DNA of 8,491 nucleotides from positions 1-8,491 of the forward strand of contig JAEYUD010000027.1 in assembly GCA_023433685.1 (NCBI GenBank), given 5' to 3'. Below the pieces are notes generated by a model. It was given only the letters and a program-made list of their open reading frames with translations. It had not been told where the DNA came from and did no database searches. The translations under genes were made by a program, and so were the position numbers. Below are positions 1 to 7,228 of the stretch, piece after piece (the first letter of the stretch is position 1; each line of letters begins with the position of its first letter). This stretch comes from Bacteroidota bacterium. GTDB lineage: Bacteria; Bacteroidota; Ignavibacteria; Ignavibacteriales; Ignavibacteriaceae.

Positions 1-1177
1 CAGTTGCTGCTACGATCTGTGGAATGACGATGAAGAAATTAAATATTCCCATATAAACACCCATTCTCTCCTGCGGAAGTGCCCCTGAGAGTATGGCGTA
101 AGGCATCGAAAGGATTGACGCCCAGGCGAGACCTATCAGCACCATGGGTACCAGTAACATTTGGGGTGATGGAATAAATAAAAATGAAATGAATGCCACA
201 CCTCCCATTGTGAGGGAGAAAGAATGCGCGGCTTTCCGGGAGAATTTCGCGGCGAGAACCGGCAGAAGGAACGCGGCGAAAGCGGAGACACCGTTGTAAA
301 CCGAGAAAAGAACGCCAACCCAGTCAGCACCCTCATTATACGCTTTTGAAGCTGTATCGGTTGTCAGGTAAATATGTTTGGTGACAGCAGGGGTGGTATA
401 GATCCACATGCAGAAGAGTGCAAACCAACTGAAGAATTGAACGAATGCGAGTTGGATCATGGTCTTTGGCATTTTCACAAAAGCGTCAAAGATGTCTTTC
501 GTCCCGTGAAGGAATCCCGATTTTTCTTTTTTATGAGCGAGAAAAGCCTCCATGTTTTCGGGCGGGTACTCCTTTGTACGGAACACCGTCCAGGCAACAG
601 CACCGAAGAAGGCAATGGCACCCAGATAGAATGAGTAGATCACCGATGGCGGAATCTCCCCTTTGGGGGCTGTATTGCTTACTCCGAGCCAGTTGGTAAG
701 CATGTATGGCAGAAGTGAAGCCACCACGGCACCAATTCCGATAAAGAAGCTTTGCACAGCAAATCCCGTGGTTCTTTGTTCAGAGGGGAGCAGGTCGGCA
801 ACAAGGGCGCGGAAGGGCTCCATACTGATATTAATCGACGCGTCCATGATCCAGAGCATTCCGGCAGCCACCCAGAGCGCGGGTGAATTGGGCATAATTA
901 TCAACGCGAGCGAGGCGAGTATGGCTCCGGTAAGGAAGTAAGGCCTGCGTCTTCCGAGCCTGCCCCAGGTTCTGTCGCTAAGGTGCCCAACAATTGGTTG
1001 AACAATAAGTCCTGTAACGGGAGCGGCGATCCAGAGGATCGGGATCTTGTCGATCTCGGCGCCGAGGGTCTGAAATATCCTGCTGGTATTTGCATTCTGA
1101 AGGGCAAATCCGAACTGAATTCCGAGGAAACCGAAGCTCATGTTCCAGATCTGCCAGAAGTTAAGTTTTTGTCTCAT
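1..1177 (-). CDS. SLC45-like MFS transporter (probable sugar:cation symporter), C-terminus cut by window edge
   Basis: An open frame runs from ATG at 1177-1175 to the left edge without a stop, giving 392 residues. Only the last membrane segment or so should be missing, since the family is about 430-500 aa. A GGAAAG ribosome site lies 8 nt before the ATG. The protein is mostly hydrophobic, with about 11 membrane segments visible. Family landmarks are the loop 2-3 signature GHLSD (64-68) followed by GRRRP (75-79), FRALVADLLP (122-131) after TM4, FSWFALFCMWIY (249-260) opening the second half, and MGVYMGIFNFFIVIPQ (372-387). These fit the SLC45/plant sucrose transporter branch of the MFS, whose known members move sucrose, maltose or related sugars with protons; the actual substrate is unknown here. 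It probably sits in the inner membrane. It lies downstream of the propeller gene on the same strand, separated by a terminator, so it probably has its own promoter. It resembles the transporter at 3579-4877 at all of these motifs. Confidence 0.9.
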   Translation of the reverse strand, partial: MRQKLNFWQIWNMSFGFLGIQFGFALQNANTSRIFQTLGAEIDKIPILWIAAPVTGLIVQPIVGHLSDRTWGRLGRRRPYFLTGAILASLALIIMPNSPALWVAAGMLWIMDASINISMEPFRALVADLLPSEQRTTGFAVQSFFIGIGAVVASLLPYMLTNWLGVSNTAPKGEIPPSVIYSFYLGAIAFFGAVAWTVFRTKEYPPENMEAFLAHKKEKSGFLHGTKDIFDAFVKMPKTMIQLAFVQFFSWFALFCMWIYTTPAVTKHIYLTTDTASKAYNEGADWVGVLFSVYNGVSAFAAFLLPVLAAKFSRKAAHSFSLTMGGVAFISFLFIPSPQMLLVPMVLIGLAWASILSMPYAILSGALPQERMGVYMGIFNFFIVIPQIVAAT

Positions 1178-1266
1178 TAGGTCAACTTTCCGGTAAAAAT
1201 CGCATCTTTAAATTTACGAATGTTTGAACTAATTTTTGTGGATTTTCAGAGAGTGGCTTGGCAGGG
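1178..1266 (-). promoter_or_regulatory. Leader/promoter region of the left MFS transporter gene
   Basis: This AT-rich stretch lies between the terminator of the propeller gene and the transporter start. It holds the GGAAAG ribosome site just upstream of 1177. It also holds TAAATTTA (1209-1216), which matches most of a Bacteroidota -7 element (TAnnTTTG), but there is no TTTG at the expected distance upstream. A promoter is expected here because of the terminator behind it; the exact element is uncertain. Confidence 0.3.
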
Positions 1267-1297
1267 AAAAAATGAGGGGCGAGCACTACCCGCCCCC
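1267..1297 (-). terminator. Rho-independent terminator of the propeller gene
   Basis: Read on the minus strand, GGGGCGGG (1296-1289), a 5-nt loop TAGTG and CTCGCCCC (1283-1276) form an 8-bp GC-rich stem, extendable by a G-U pair. CA and a run of six T (1272-1267) follow. The hairpin starts 12 nt past the TAG stop of the propeller gene. One stem pair is G-U on the minus-strand RNA and would be an A-C mismatch on the plus-strand RNA, which supports function in the minus direction only. Confidence 0.85.
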
Positions 1298-1308
1298 AAG
1301 GAATGGTA

Positions 1309-3330
1309 CTATTTACCGGAATATTTCATCAGACTTGAACTGCCACCTGCCCAAAAGGTTTTTGAGTTAAGGAAGAACATGTGTTGCCCGAACGCGCTGA
1401 GCTCCCATTTCTTGCTCCAGTTTTTTCCGCCATCCGTTGTAGTATAGATAAATGATCCACAGTCGGGACATGGAAGAGTAAAATAGAGGTAACCGTTGTT
1501 CTTGTCGGTGAAGTGGAGAGTGTTCACAATATAAACTTCATCTTTGAACTTTGAAGGGGTCCACTTCTTCCCGCCATCGTTTGTGGTATAGAAGAGGGGA
1601 ACATTTGTGAAACCTTCGGCAAGCGCGATGCAGCCGTTCTTTTTATCGGAAAAGAATATTTTTTGTACCTGAGCGTAGCCTTGTTTTCTTATCTGCTCGG
1701 TCCATGTTTTACCGCCGTCTGAAGTGAATCTGAAAAAATATGAATCCAATTGTGGTTTTTCGGGATCACCGACAAACTTCTGACCCGAAACCCAACCAGT
1801 GTTTTCATCAACAAAAAAGATCGCGAGTATACTCTCTGTCTTGTCTTTCCCGGTAACATTTTCACTCCATGTTTTACCGCCGTCAACTGATTTCACAACC
1901 GTTTGAGTTTCAATATCACCTTTTAATCCGTAGGCCACCAGCGGGGAGAGAAAGGTAAGAGATGTGAGAGCCGGATTGTTGTTATCGGCAACCAGGTTCC
2001 ATGTTTCACCGGCATCAGATGTGGTGAAGATGGCACCATTACCGTATCCGGATCCGTACTGATCTTCGAATGCACCACCGGCTACTCCATTTTTTGAGTC
2101 AAAAAACTTGAAATAGCTCAGGTTCAGTTTTTCCGGGGTTTTAACCCTGTACCAGTTTGCACCGCCATCTTTTGTTTTAACCACACCCTGATCGTTATTG
2201 GCAAAACCTGTCTGTTCATCGATGAAGTAGAAGGAGAAAAAGTTCATGTTCATCCCTGTTGTTATCTCCTTCAAGGTTTTACCACCGTCGGTTGTACGTT
2301 GCAAAACAGGTGACATCATCATAGAACTGCGGGCGAGGATACCGGTGTTTTTGTCAAAAAATCCTAAAAATCCGTAGATATCGTTATCACTTTTTGAAAG
2401 AGTGTTCCATGTTTTACCTCCGTCATTTGTAGCCCGGAGTTCACCAACAGTACGGTCATTTTCGAGCATGAAAGTTGACATCCAGCCATTCATATCGTCA
2501 ATGAAACTGACTGCTTCAACGTTTCCGTTTTTTTCGGCAAGATAGTTGTAAGAATTGTAGTTGAAATCCCAATTCTTGCCACCATCAAAGGTAGTGGCTG
2601 AGATAAAGGTCTCGGTAATTTTACCACCGACCATGGGGTGTTTCGCGATAACAAAACCGTGATTCCCCTTAAAAACCAACTGAGTTACTGAGGTGCCTTG
2701 AAACGATTCAACCTGCTTCCACTTTTTGCCGCCATCGGTTGAATGCCAAAGCCCGGTATCCGGGTAAAAATTGCCTTCGGCAGCCCACATGTTATCCGGG
2801 TCAGTCGCGGAAAAAGTATCCACACTGAAAGGAAGGTCTTTTACCACGGTCTCCCAGTTTTTTCCACCGTCTTTGGTTTTGAGGAGGTCGTAATGTACCG
2901 CCATATCCACACCCTCACCCGTGACCCTGAAACCGAGGAGGATGCCGTTTTTAGAGTCGAAAAACTGTATTTTTCTGATGTTGCTGATCGATTTAACAGT
3001 GTGGTTCTTCCATGTTTTACCGCCATCACCGGACGCGTATATAACGCTGGAACTTCCGGAACACCAGATCTCATTGGCGTTAAGAACTGCCAAAGCTGAA
3101 TTAGTGGAAGCACCGGTATTAAGTAATGATGACCAGGTTTTACCTGCATCTGTGGTTTTCATTACGGAAGCGGTGAAGAGACCTATTCCGGTGTTCTGAT
3201 CAACCGTCGTCATTTCGAGCAGCCTCTCACCGGTGGGGATTGGTTGCACCCATTTCCATTCACTTTGGGCAAGGCCTGTGAAGTTGAAGAGAAGGGTTGA
3301 AAGAAGTACAAGATATTTTAAATATCTCAT
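1309..3330 (-). CDS. Exported Ycf48/BNR (Asp-box) repeat beta-propeller protein
   Basis: The 673-aa protein starts at ATG 3330, preceded by GGAGAT five bases from the GGAG core. The frame stays open 17 codons further up, to an ATG at 3381, but that start would bury the signal peptide and has no ribosome site. Residues 1-21 form a signal peptide (basic start MRYLKY, hydrophobic core, cleavage likely after GLA before Gln22). The rest carries 13 Asp-box motifs of the form T-x-D-G-G-K-T-W, at about residues 60, 102, 154, 198, 248, 302, 347, 388, 438, 482, 537, 583 and 632. They alternate with strands such as FFDSKNGILLG and FVDENTGWVSG. This is the pattern of Ycf48/PSII_BNR and sortilin-like propellers, so one or two propellers outside the cytoplasm are expected. 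Ligand and role are unknown; the photosystem link of the family name need not apply. The chain ends with the last repeat strands, and I see no type IX sorting domain. It has four cysteines, two of them in CPDC (621-624). Confidence 0.88.
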   Translation of the reverse strand: MRYLKYLVLLSTLLFNFTGLAQSEWKWVQPIPTGERLLEMTTVDQNTGIGLFTASVMKTTDAGKTWSSLLNTGASTNSALAVLNANEIWCSGSSSVIYASGDGGKTWKNHTVKSISNIRKIQFFDSKNGILLGFRVTGEGVDMAVHYDLLKTKDGGKNWETVVKDLPFSVDTFSATDPDNMWAAEGNFYPDTGLWHSTDGGKKWKQVESFQGTSVTQLVFKGNHGFVIAKHPMVGGKITETFISATTFDGGKNWDFNYNSYNYLAEKNGNVEAVSFIDDMNGWMSTFMLENDRTVGELRATNDGGKTWNTLSKSDNDIYGFLGFFDKNTGILARSSMMMSPVLQRTTDGGKTLKEITTGMNMNFFSFYFIDEQTGFANNDQGVVKTKDGGANWYRVKTPEKLNLSYFKFFDSKNGVAGGAFEDQYGSGYGNGAIFTTSDAGETWNLVADNNNPALTSLTFLSPLVAYGLKGDIETQTVVKSVDGGKTWSENVTGKDKTESILAIFFVDENTGWVSGQKFVGDPEKPQLDSYFFRFTSDGGKTWTEQIRKQGYAQVQKIFFSDKKNGCIALAEGFTNVPLFYTTNDGGKKWTPSKFKDEVYIVNTLHFTDKNNGYLYFTLPCPDCGSFIYTTTDGGKNWSKKWELSAFGQHMFFLNSKTFWAGGSSSLMKYSGK
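1702..3027 (-). repeat. DNA-level repeats encoding the Asp-box units
   Basis: Within the propeller gene the plus-strand 18-mer ccatgttttaccgccgtc occurs identically at 1702-1719 and 1867-1884. Single-base variants lie at 2407-2424 and 3010-3027, and looser versions are found at the other repeats. On the coding strand this spells D-G-G-K-T-W. Both protein constraint and common origin of the repeat units can explain it; the shared synonymous codons favour unit duplication or conversion. Confidence 0.6.
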
Positions 3331-3578
3331 GATATCTCCGATTAAAAATTGATTAATAAACGTGAACGCGTCAAACAGCATTTCATCGGGCGAAAAATAC
3401 GAAATTGTGCCATGATATCAAACCTTTTAACAGCGTGTTGAAAAATTAACGAAACAAGTAAGTGAGTTGACGGGCTTTTGGTTAAATTTCGATCGGTTAT
3501 TAGCTCCAAATTTCTTAATTTTCCCGTTTATTGTAAATAAGTTATCTATCGAAAATAAATTCTAATCCGGAGATAAAA
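3331..3578. other. Divergent intergenic region between the propeller gene and the plus-strand operon
   Basis: This 248-bp AT-rich, apparently non-coding region separates the minus-strand propeller gene from the plus-strand MFS-GNAT-pabBC-symporter operon, so it should hold both promoters. The minus-strand promoter candidate is listed separately. On the plus strand TAAATTTC (3483-3490) resembles a -7 element but lacks a TTTG at the right spacing, so I do not call an operon promoter. The GGAG ribosome sites of both flanking genes sit at its ends, each in the context CGGAGATA. No clear operator palindrome, riboswitch or small RNA was found. Confidence 0.6.
3392..3422 (-). promoter_or_regulatory. 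Bacteroidota-type promoter for the propeller gene (predicted)
   Basis: On the minus strand TTTG (3422-3419), a 19-nt spacer and TATTTTTC (3399-3392) match the Bacteroidota sigma factor consensus TTTG / TAnnTTTG at the usual spacing, with only the last base of the -7 element different. Transcription would begin near 3385, leaving a leader of about 55 nt before the ATG at 3330. The leader includes the GGAGAT ribosome site. Confidence 0.5.
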
Positions 3579-4877
3579 ATGCTTCAGATGCAAAAGAAAC
3601 TGAGCAATCTGTTCTACACTATCCTTCCTCTGCCGGCTACCGCAATGGGTTTCGCGTTATCGATTCAGATAGCGGCGCTAAGCTGGCTGATGAATACCAA
3701 GTACCACCTCAATCTTGAAGAGATTGGTTTTGTTTGGGCGGCAGGTCCGGCCGCGGGTATTATTGGGCAGGTACTTGTCGGAATGATCAGCGACAATGTC
3801 TGGTTTTGGGGTGGACGTCGCAGGCCGTTTGTTCTTATCGGTGGTGTAACCGCTGCAATCATGCTGCTCGCGCTGCCGAACATTGACGCGGTCAGCAGTT
3901 TCCTCGGAATTGGTGAGATCCTGATAGTTGCCACCGGTGTGGCTCTATCGCTTGATCTCGCTATCAACATCAGTTTTAACCCCACCCGTTCGATAATCGC
4001 CGATGTAACACCCGAAGGAGAAGCCAGAACGAAGGGTTACACCTGGATGCAGACCATCTCGGGATTTTTTGGTGTGGTTGCTTACCTCATAAGCGTTTTA
4101 CTCGATAACTACGTGCTCATCTATTTTGGTGTGTTCTTTGTGTTGATCTTTTCGGTGTTGCCGATGTTTTTCATAACAGAACCCCGCCAGCTGAGCCACA
4201 CTTCTGATGACGCGGAAGAGATAACACATGATACCAATACCTCCGAGTTGATGAAAATATACGTGGCACACGCTTTTTCATGGATCGGTGTTCAGACGAT
4301 GTTCGTCTACATTTTTGGTTTTATCAAGCAGGTATTTTACAATCATGAGATTTCAGCAAAAATCTCTGATGAAGCCAACAAACTTATCGGCGACAACATT
4401 TCAATCTCATTCGCGGTGCTTAATACCGTTGGTTTCATAGTTCCCGCGCTTGTACTGGCTAACATAGCCAAGAAGATCGGAAGAGTTAAAACCCACATAG
4501 CGGCTCTCGCCTTGATGAGTCTTGGTTATTTTGCAATCGCTTTCGTTGTAAGAGACGCCGTTTCACTCTATGTAGTTATGGCCGTTTGCGGACTTGGCTG
4601 GGGGTCGATCGTAAGTCTGCCATTCGCTGTCATGTCAGAGAACGTGAAGAAAGAGAAGATGGGGCTTTTCATGGGTATCTTCAATTTATCCGTGGTTCTG
4701 CCGCAGCTGCTCGTTTCAGTGCTTGTAGGTGGAATAGTTGAGTCGTATCCCGATAAAACCTTGATCTTCATAATCAGTGGTGTCTCGCTTGCCATTTCTG
4801 CTGTTCTTTGGTTGCTCGTTAAAGAGAGCAAACCCGGTTCATCAGGTGGCACCTTGCAGGGTGGCGGGGGTCACTGA
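3579..4877 (+). CDS. SLC45-like MFS transporter (probable sugar:cation symporter)
   Basis: The complete 432-aa protein has about 12 membrane segments and is probably an inner-membrane sugar or small-solute symporter. ATG 3579 has GGAG six bases upstream. Landmarks are GMISD (68-72) with GRRRP (79-83) in the loop 2-3 signature, FNPTRSIIADVTP (133-145), FSWIGVQTMFVY (233-244), GLGWGSIVSLPFAVM (338-352) and MGLFMGIFNLSVVLPQ (361-376). The same elements occur in the same order in the transporter at 1-1177, so the two are probable paralogues of different specificity. A charged central loop (about 201-225, rich in Asp, Glu, Thr and His) separates the two six-helix halves. The C-terminal tail is Gly-rich (GGTLQGGGGH). 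Its last codons provide the G-rich ribosome site of the GNAT gene that abuts the stop, so it is the first gene of a coupled operon. Substrate cannot be told from sequence. Confidence 0.9.
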   Translation: MLQMQKKLSNLFYTILPLPATAMGFALSIQIAALSWLMNTKYHLNLEEIGFVWAAGPAAGIIGQVLVGMISDNVWFWGGRRRPFVLIGGVTAAIMLLALPNIDAVSSFLGIGEILIVATGVALSLDLAINISFNPTRSIIADVTPEGEARTKGYTWMQTISGFFGVVAYLISVLLDNYVLIYFGVFFVLIFSVLPMFFITEPRQLSHTSDDAEEITHDTNTSELMKIYVAHAFSWIGVQTMFVYIFGFIKQVFYNHEISAKISDEANKLIGDNISISFAVLNTVGFIVPALVLANIAKKIGRVKTHIAALALMSLGYFAIAFVVRDAVSLYVVMAVCGLGWGSIVSLPFAVMSENVKKEKMGLFMGIFNLSVVLPQLLVSVLVGGIVESYPDKTLIFIISGVSLAISAVLWLLVKESKPGSSGGTLQGGGGH

Positions 4878-4880
4878 TTG
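4866..4880 (+). promoter_or_regulatory. Ribosome site and TTG start of the GNAT gene, inside and abutting the MFS gene
   Basis: A run of five G (4866-4870), coding for glycines of the MFS tail, lies 7 nt before TTG at 4878. That TTG follows the MFS stop TGA (4875-4877) directly. There is no ATG nearby in frame, and the family-conserved N-terminal region requires a start this far upstream. Re-initiation by ribosomes leaving the MFS gene is likely. Confidence 0.6.
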
Positions 4881-5387
4881 GCTGAGGCGATCAAATTAAA
4901 GAATATTGAACTTAAAAAAGTGGAAGAGGCAGACCTGCCTCTTCTGCTTTGGTTTATCAAGCGGATCGCGGAATACGAAAAATTGTCGCATGAAGTGACT
5001 GCAACCATCGGGACTCTTAAAGATTCCTTCTTCGGTGCCCGGGCTAACGTGGAGGCATATATCGGATACCTTGCCGGTGAACCCGTTTCTTACGCGATCT
5101 ATTTTTACAATTTCTCCTCTTTTCTCGGCAAAAAAGGGATGTATCTTGAAGATCTGTTTGTTCTTCCCGAACACAGGGGGAAGGGGATCGGCAAGGATAT
5201 CCTGATTTTTCTTGCGGACAAGGCAAATTCTGAAGGATGTGGCAGGTTTGAGTGGGCGGTTCTCGACTGGAACACTCCCGCCGTTGATTTTTACAAATCG
5301 CTCGGCGCGATTCCGATGGATGAGTGGACAATATTCCGGCTTTCAGGAAAAGAGCTTGAGAAGTATGCCGGGAAATCCGGAGTGTAA
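4878..5387 (+). CDS. GNAT N-acetyltransferase, SSAT/thialysine acetyltransferase-like
   Basis: This 169-aa protein is the usual length of the family. It is a single GNAT domain that transfers acetyl from acetyl-CoA to an amine, presumably in the cytoplasm. The acetyl-CoA loop is RGKGIG (100-105), preceded by the strand YLEDLFVLPEHR (89-100). The stretch EWAVLDWNTPAVDFYKSLGA (125-144), with the probable general-acid Tyr139, and the ending DEWTIFRLSG (148-157) are typical of spermidine/spermine and thialysine acetyltransferases (SAT1/SAT2 group). Bacterial members act on varied small amines, and the substrate here is unknown. The TTG start abuts the MFS stop, and the TAA stop overlaps the ATG of pabBC by one base, so translation is probably coupled on both sides. 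The operon link to PABA synthesis raises the possibility of an aromatic amine substrate, but nothing in the protein shows that. Confidence 0.88.
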   Translation: MAEAIKLKNIELKKVEEADLPLLLWFIKRIAEYEKLSHEVTATIGTLKDSFFGARANVEAYIGYLAGEPVSYAIYFYNFSSFLGKKGMYLEDLFVLPEHRGKGIGKDILIFLADKANSEGCGRFEWAVLDWNTPAVDFYKSLGAIPMDEWTIFRLSGKELEKYAGKSGV

Positions 5388-5389
5388 TG
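5379..5389 (+). promoter_or_regulatory. Ribosome site and overlapping start of pabBC
   Basis: GGAG (5379-5382) lies within the last codons of the GNAT gene, four bases before ATG 5387. The A of this ATG is the last base of the GNAT stop TAA. This supports the chosen start and translational coupling. Confidence 0.65.
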
Positions 5390-7219
5390 ACTCGTCGAGT
5401 AAGCAACAGCGACTTCACCTCCCTTCTTGAGATCCTTGAGACTGTTGAGAAAACGCCGGACAGCGCGTTTTTCCTCAATCCTCCGCAACTATTGGAGAAA
5501 CCATCACTTCTTTTCCTGAACGCGTCTGAAAAAATTACCCTGAACGTTTCCAACCTCAAAGAATTTTTCGAAAAGGTTGAGCATTCCCATAAATCGGGGC
5601 GCCGTGTGGTGATGATGCTCGATTATGAAGCGGGTTACCTTTTTTCTGAAAAATTCTCAAGTTTCAGTGAAGAGCTGAATGGCAAAGATCTTGGGCTCGC
5701 GATGATCTTTGATAAAGCTCCCATTCAAATTGATATAAACGGATTCAAACCCGGTTATGAGCCGGCAAATGAAGCAATGATCTCTGAGCTCGAGCTGGAT
5801 CAAAGCGAGGAAGAATTCATCGCTAACATCCATGAGATAAAAAACCGGATCAAGGCAGGTGACACTTACCAGATAAATCATACTTTGCTCGGTAAGTTCC
5901 GGTTTACCCGGTCACCGGCGAAGATGTTCGCTTCAATCCTTTTCAATCAGACCACACTCTACTCGGCATTCATTAACACGGGCGAAAGGTCTGTGCTCTC
6001 GTTTTCCCCTGAATTGTTTTTCAACCGTTCCTTCGGCTATATTGCTGTTAGACCGATGAAAGGTACAACTAAGCGGCGATTGATCAAAGCAGAAAGAATG
6101 TCGAAAAAATCGAACTTCAATACTGATGAAAAGCAAAGAGCCGAAAATCTGATGATCGCGGATCTGCTTAGAAATGATTTACACAAAATTTGTAAAATAC
6201 CGTTAACCCGCGTTCATTTGTTCCGGATTGAGAAGTACGAGTCGGTTGAGCAGATGGTTTCTGTTGTCAGGGGGGCAATGAAACCAGGGCTGACTTTTTT
6301 CGAACTGTTCAAAGCCCTGTATCCCTGTGGATCGATAACAGGCGCACCGAAAATCAGCTCAATGAACATCATTCATCAGCGGGAAAAAAGGGATAGGGGC
6401 CTTTATACAGGTACCATAGGTTACATAAATGAGCATAAAGCACGTTTCAACGTAGCGATTAGAACTCTTGTGCTTGACAAAAAAAGCCGTGAAGGCGTTG
6501 TGGGTCTTGGGGCCGGCATAGTGTGGGATTCCGACCCGGAATCCGAGTATGCGGAATGCCTCTTAAAAGGGGAATTCTTCACAAGGCCTGTGAGATACTT
6601 CAAAATTTTCGAAACAATGCTTCTCGACAATGGTAAAATTCCACTTCTTGAGCATCATATCGCGAGAATCGAAAAAAGCGCGAAGGAACTCCTGTTTCAC
6701 TTCAATAAAAGTCTCTTTACCGGTGAGCTCCTGAAAGCAATTTATGAAGCGGAAGAGGGGAAGCAGTACCGTTTAAAACTTTTAATTGGGAAGTATGGCG
6801 ATGTGGAGCGGGTGTTTGAGGAGCTAAAGCCTCTCCCCGAAGAGATTGTAGTGGCATTCTCGGCAACCCGGACCGACTCCGGCGACAATTCACTTTATAA
6901 CAAGACCACCATCAGGGATATTTATGACACGGAGAGGGTGACCGTTCAGGAGCGGGGGCTCTTCGACCTGATCTACCTGAATGAAAGAGATGAAGTGACC
7001 GAGGGAGGCATCACAAATATTTTTATCCGAAAAGGGGAAGATTGGCTTACACCTCATTTCAATTGCGGGTTGCTTGAAGGGATCGGCAGGAAAATATTCA
7101 TGCAGAAACAGAACGCGATTGAGACCGTAATTACCAGGGAGCAGTTGCTTCAAGCGGATGAAATAGTTCTTACAAACGCCCTCCGGGGTGAGATCAGAGT
7201 TGACAAACTAACAGGATGA
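5387..7219 (+). CDS. pabBC: Bifunctional aminodeoxychorismate synthase component I / aminodeoxychorismate lyase (PabB-PabC fusion)
   Basis: This 610-aa cytoplasmic enzyme makes p-aminobenzoate for folate. The N-terminal part (about 1-400) is PabB, a chorismate-binding domain. It has DYEAGY (79-84), RPMKGT (222-227) with Lys225 at the catalytic lysine position that separates PabB from TrpE (PIKGT against PIAGT), DEKQRAENLMIADLLRNDL (247-265), YPCGSITGAPK (312-322), YTGTIGY (340-346) and GAGIVWDSDPESEYAE (375-390). The C-terminal part (about 403-610) is a class IV PLP aminotransferase fold of the PabC type: YFKIFETML, LYNKTTIRD with probable PLP Lys506, VTEGGITNIF (537-546), CGLLEGIGR (560-568) and TNALRG (596-601). 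All key positions look intact. The fused form is known in many bacteria, including Bacteroidota. The glutaminase PabA, which would supply ammonia, is not in the window and may be encoded elsewhere or shared with TrpG. It is third in the operon. Confidence 0.93.
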   Translation: MTRRVSNSDFTSLLEILETVEKTPDSAFFLNPPQLLEKPSLLFLNASEKITLNVSNLKEFFEKVEHSHKSGRRVVMMLDYEAGYLFSEKFSSFSEELNGKDLGLAMIFDKAPIQIDINGFKPGYEPANEAMISELELDQSEEEFIANIHEIKNRIKAGDTYQINHTLLGKFRFTRSPAKMFASILFNQTTLYSAFINTGERSVLSFSPELFFNRSFGYIAVRPMKGTTKRRLIKAERMSKKSNFNTDEKQRAENLMIADLLRNDLHKICKIPLTRVHLFRIEKYESVEQMVSVVRGAMKPGLTFFELFKALYPCGSITGAPKISSMNIIHQREKRDRGLYTGTIGYINEHKARFNVAIRTLVLDKKSREGVVGLGAGIVWDSDPESEYAECLLKGEFFTRPVRYFKIFETMLLDNGKIPLLEHHIARIEKSAKELLFHFNKSLFTGELLKAIYEAEEGKQYRLKLLIGKYGDVERVFEELKPLPEEIVVAFSATRTDSGDNSLYNKTTIRDIYDTERVTVQERGLFDLIYLNERDEVTEGGITNIFIRKGEDWLTPHFNCGLLEGIGRKIFMQKQNAIETVITREQLLQADEIVLTNALRGEIRVDKLTG

Positions 7220-7228
7220 TCCTTCTTT

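Noticed and set aside
374..941. Three overlapping plus-strand open frames
   Set aside because: All lie opposite the continuous MFS transporter frame, whose protein matches its family motif by motif.
1220..1447. 75-codon open frame on the plus strand across the intergenic region
   Set aside because: It spans the terminator hairpin and the antisense of the propeller C-terminus, with no ribosome site or known domain.
2743..3099. 118-codon open frame on the plus strand
   Set aside because: It is antisense to the Asp-box gene and reflects the repeat composition of that gene.
3328..3419. 9-bp direct repeat catgatatc at 3328-3336 and 3411-3419
   Set aside because: One copy is the propeller start codon context and the other lies in the promoter spacer. 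There is no further copy or symmetry, so chance is the simplest reading.
3483..3490. TAAATTTC as -7 element of the operon promoter
   Set aside because: No TTTG at 17-23 bases upstream; left as a remark only.
5044..5559. 171-codon open frame on the minus strand
   Set aside because: It lies antisense to the GNAT and pabBC genes, is rich in Arg, Ser and Cys with no recognisable domain, and has no support against two clear coding genes.
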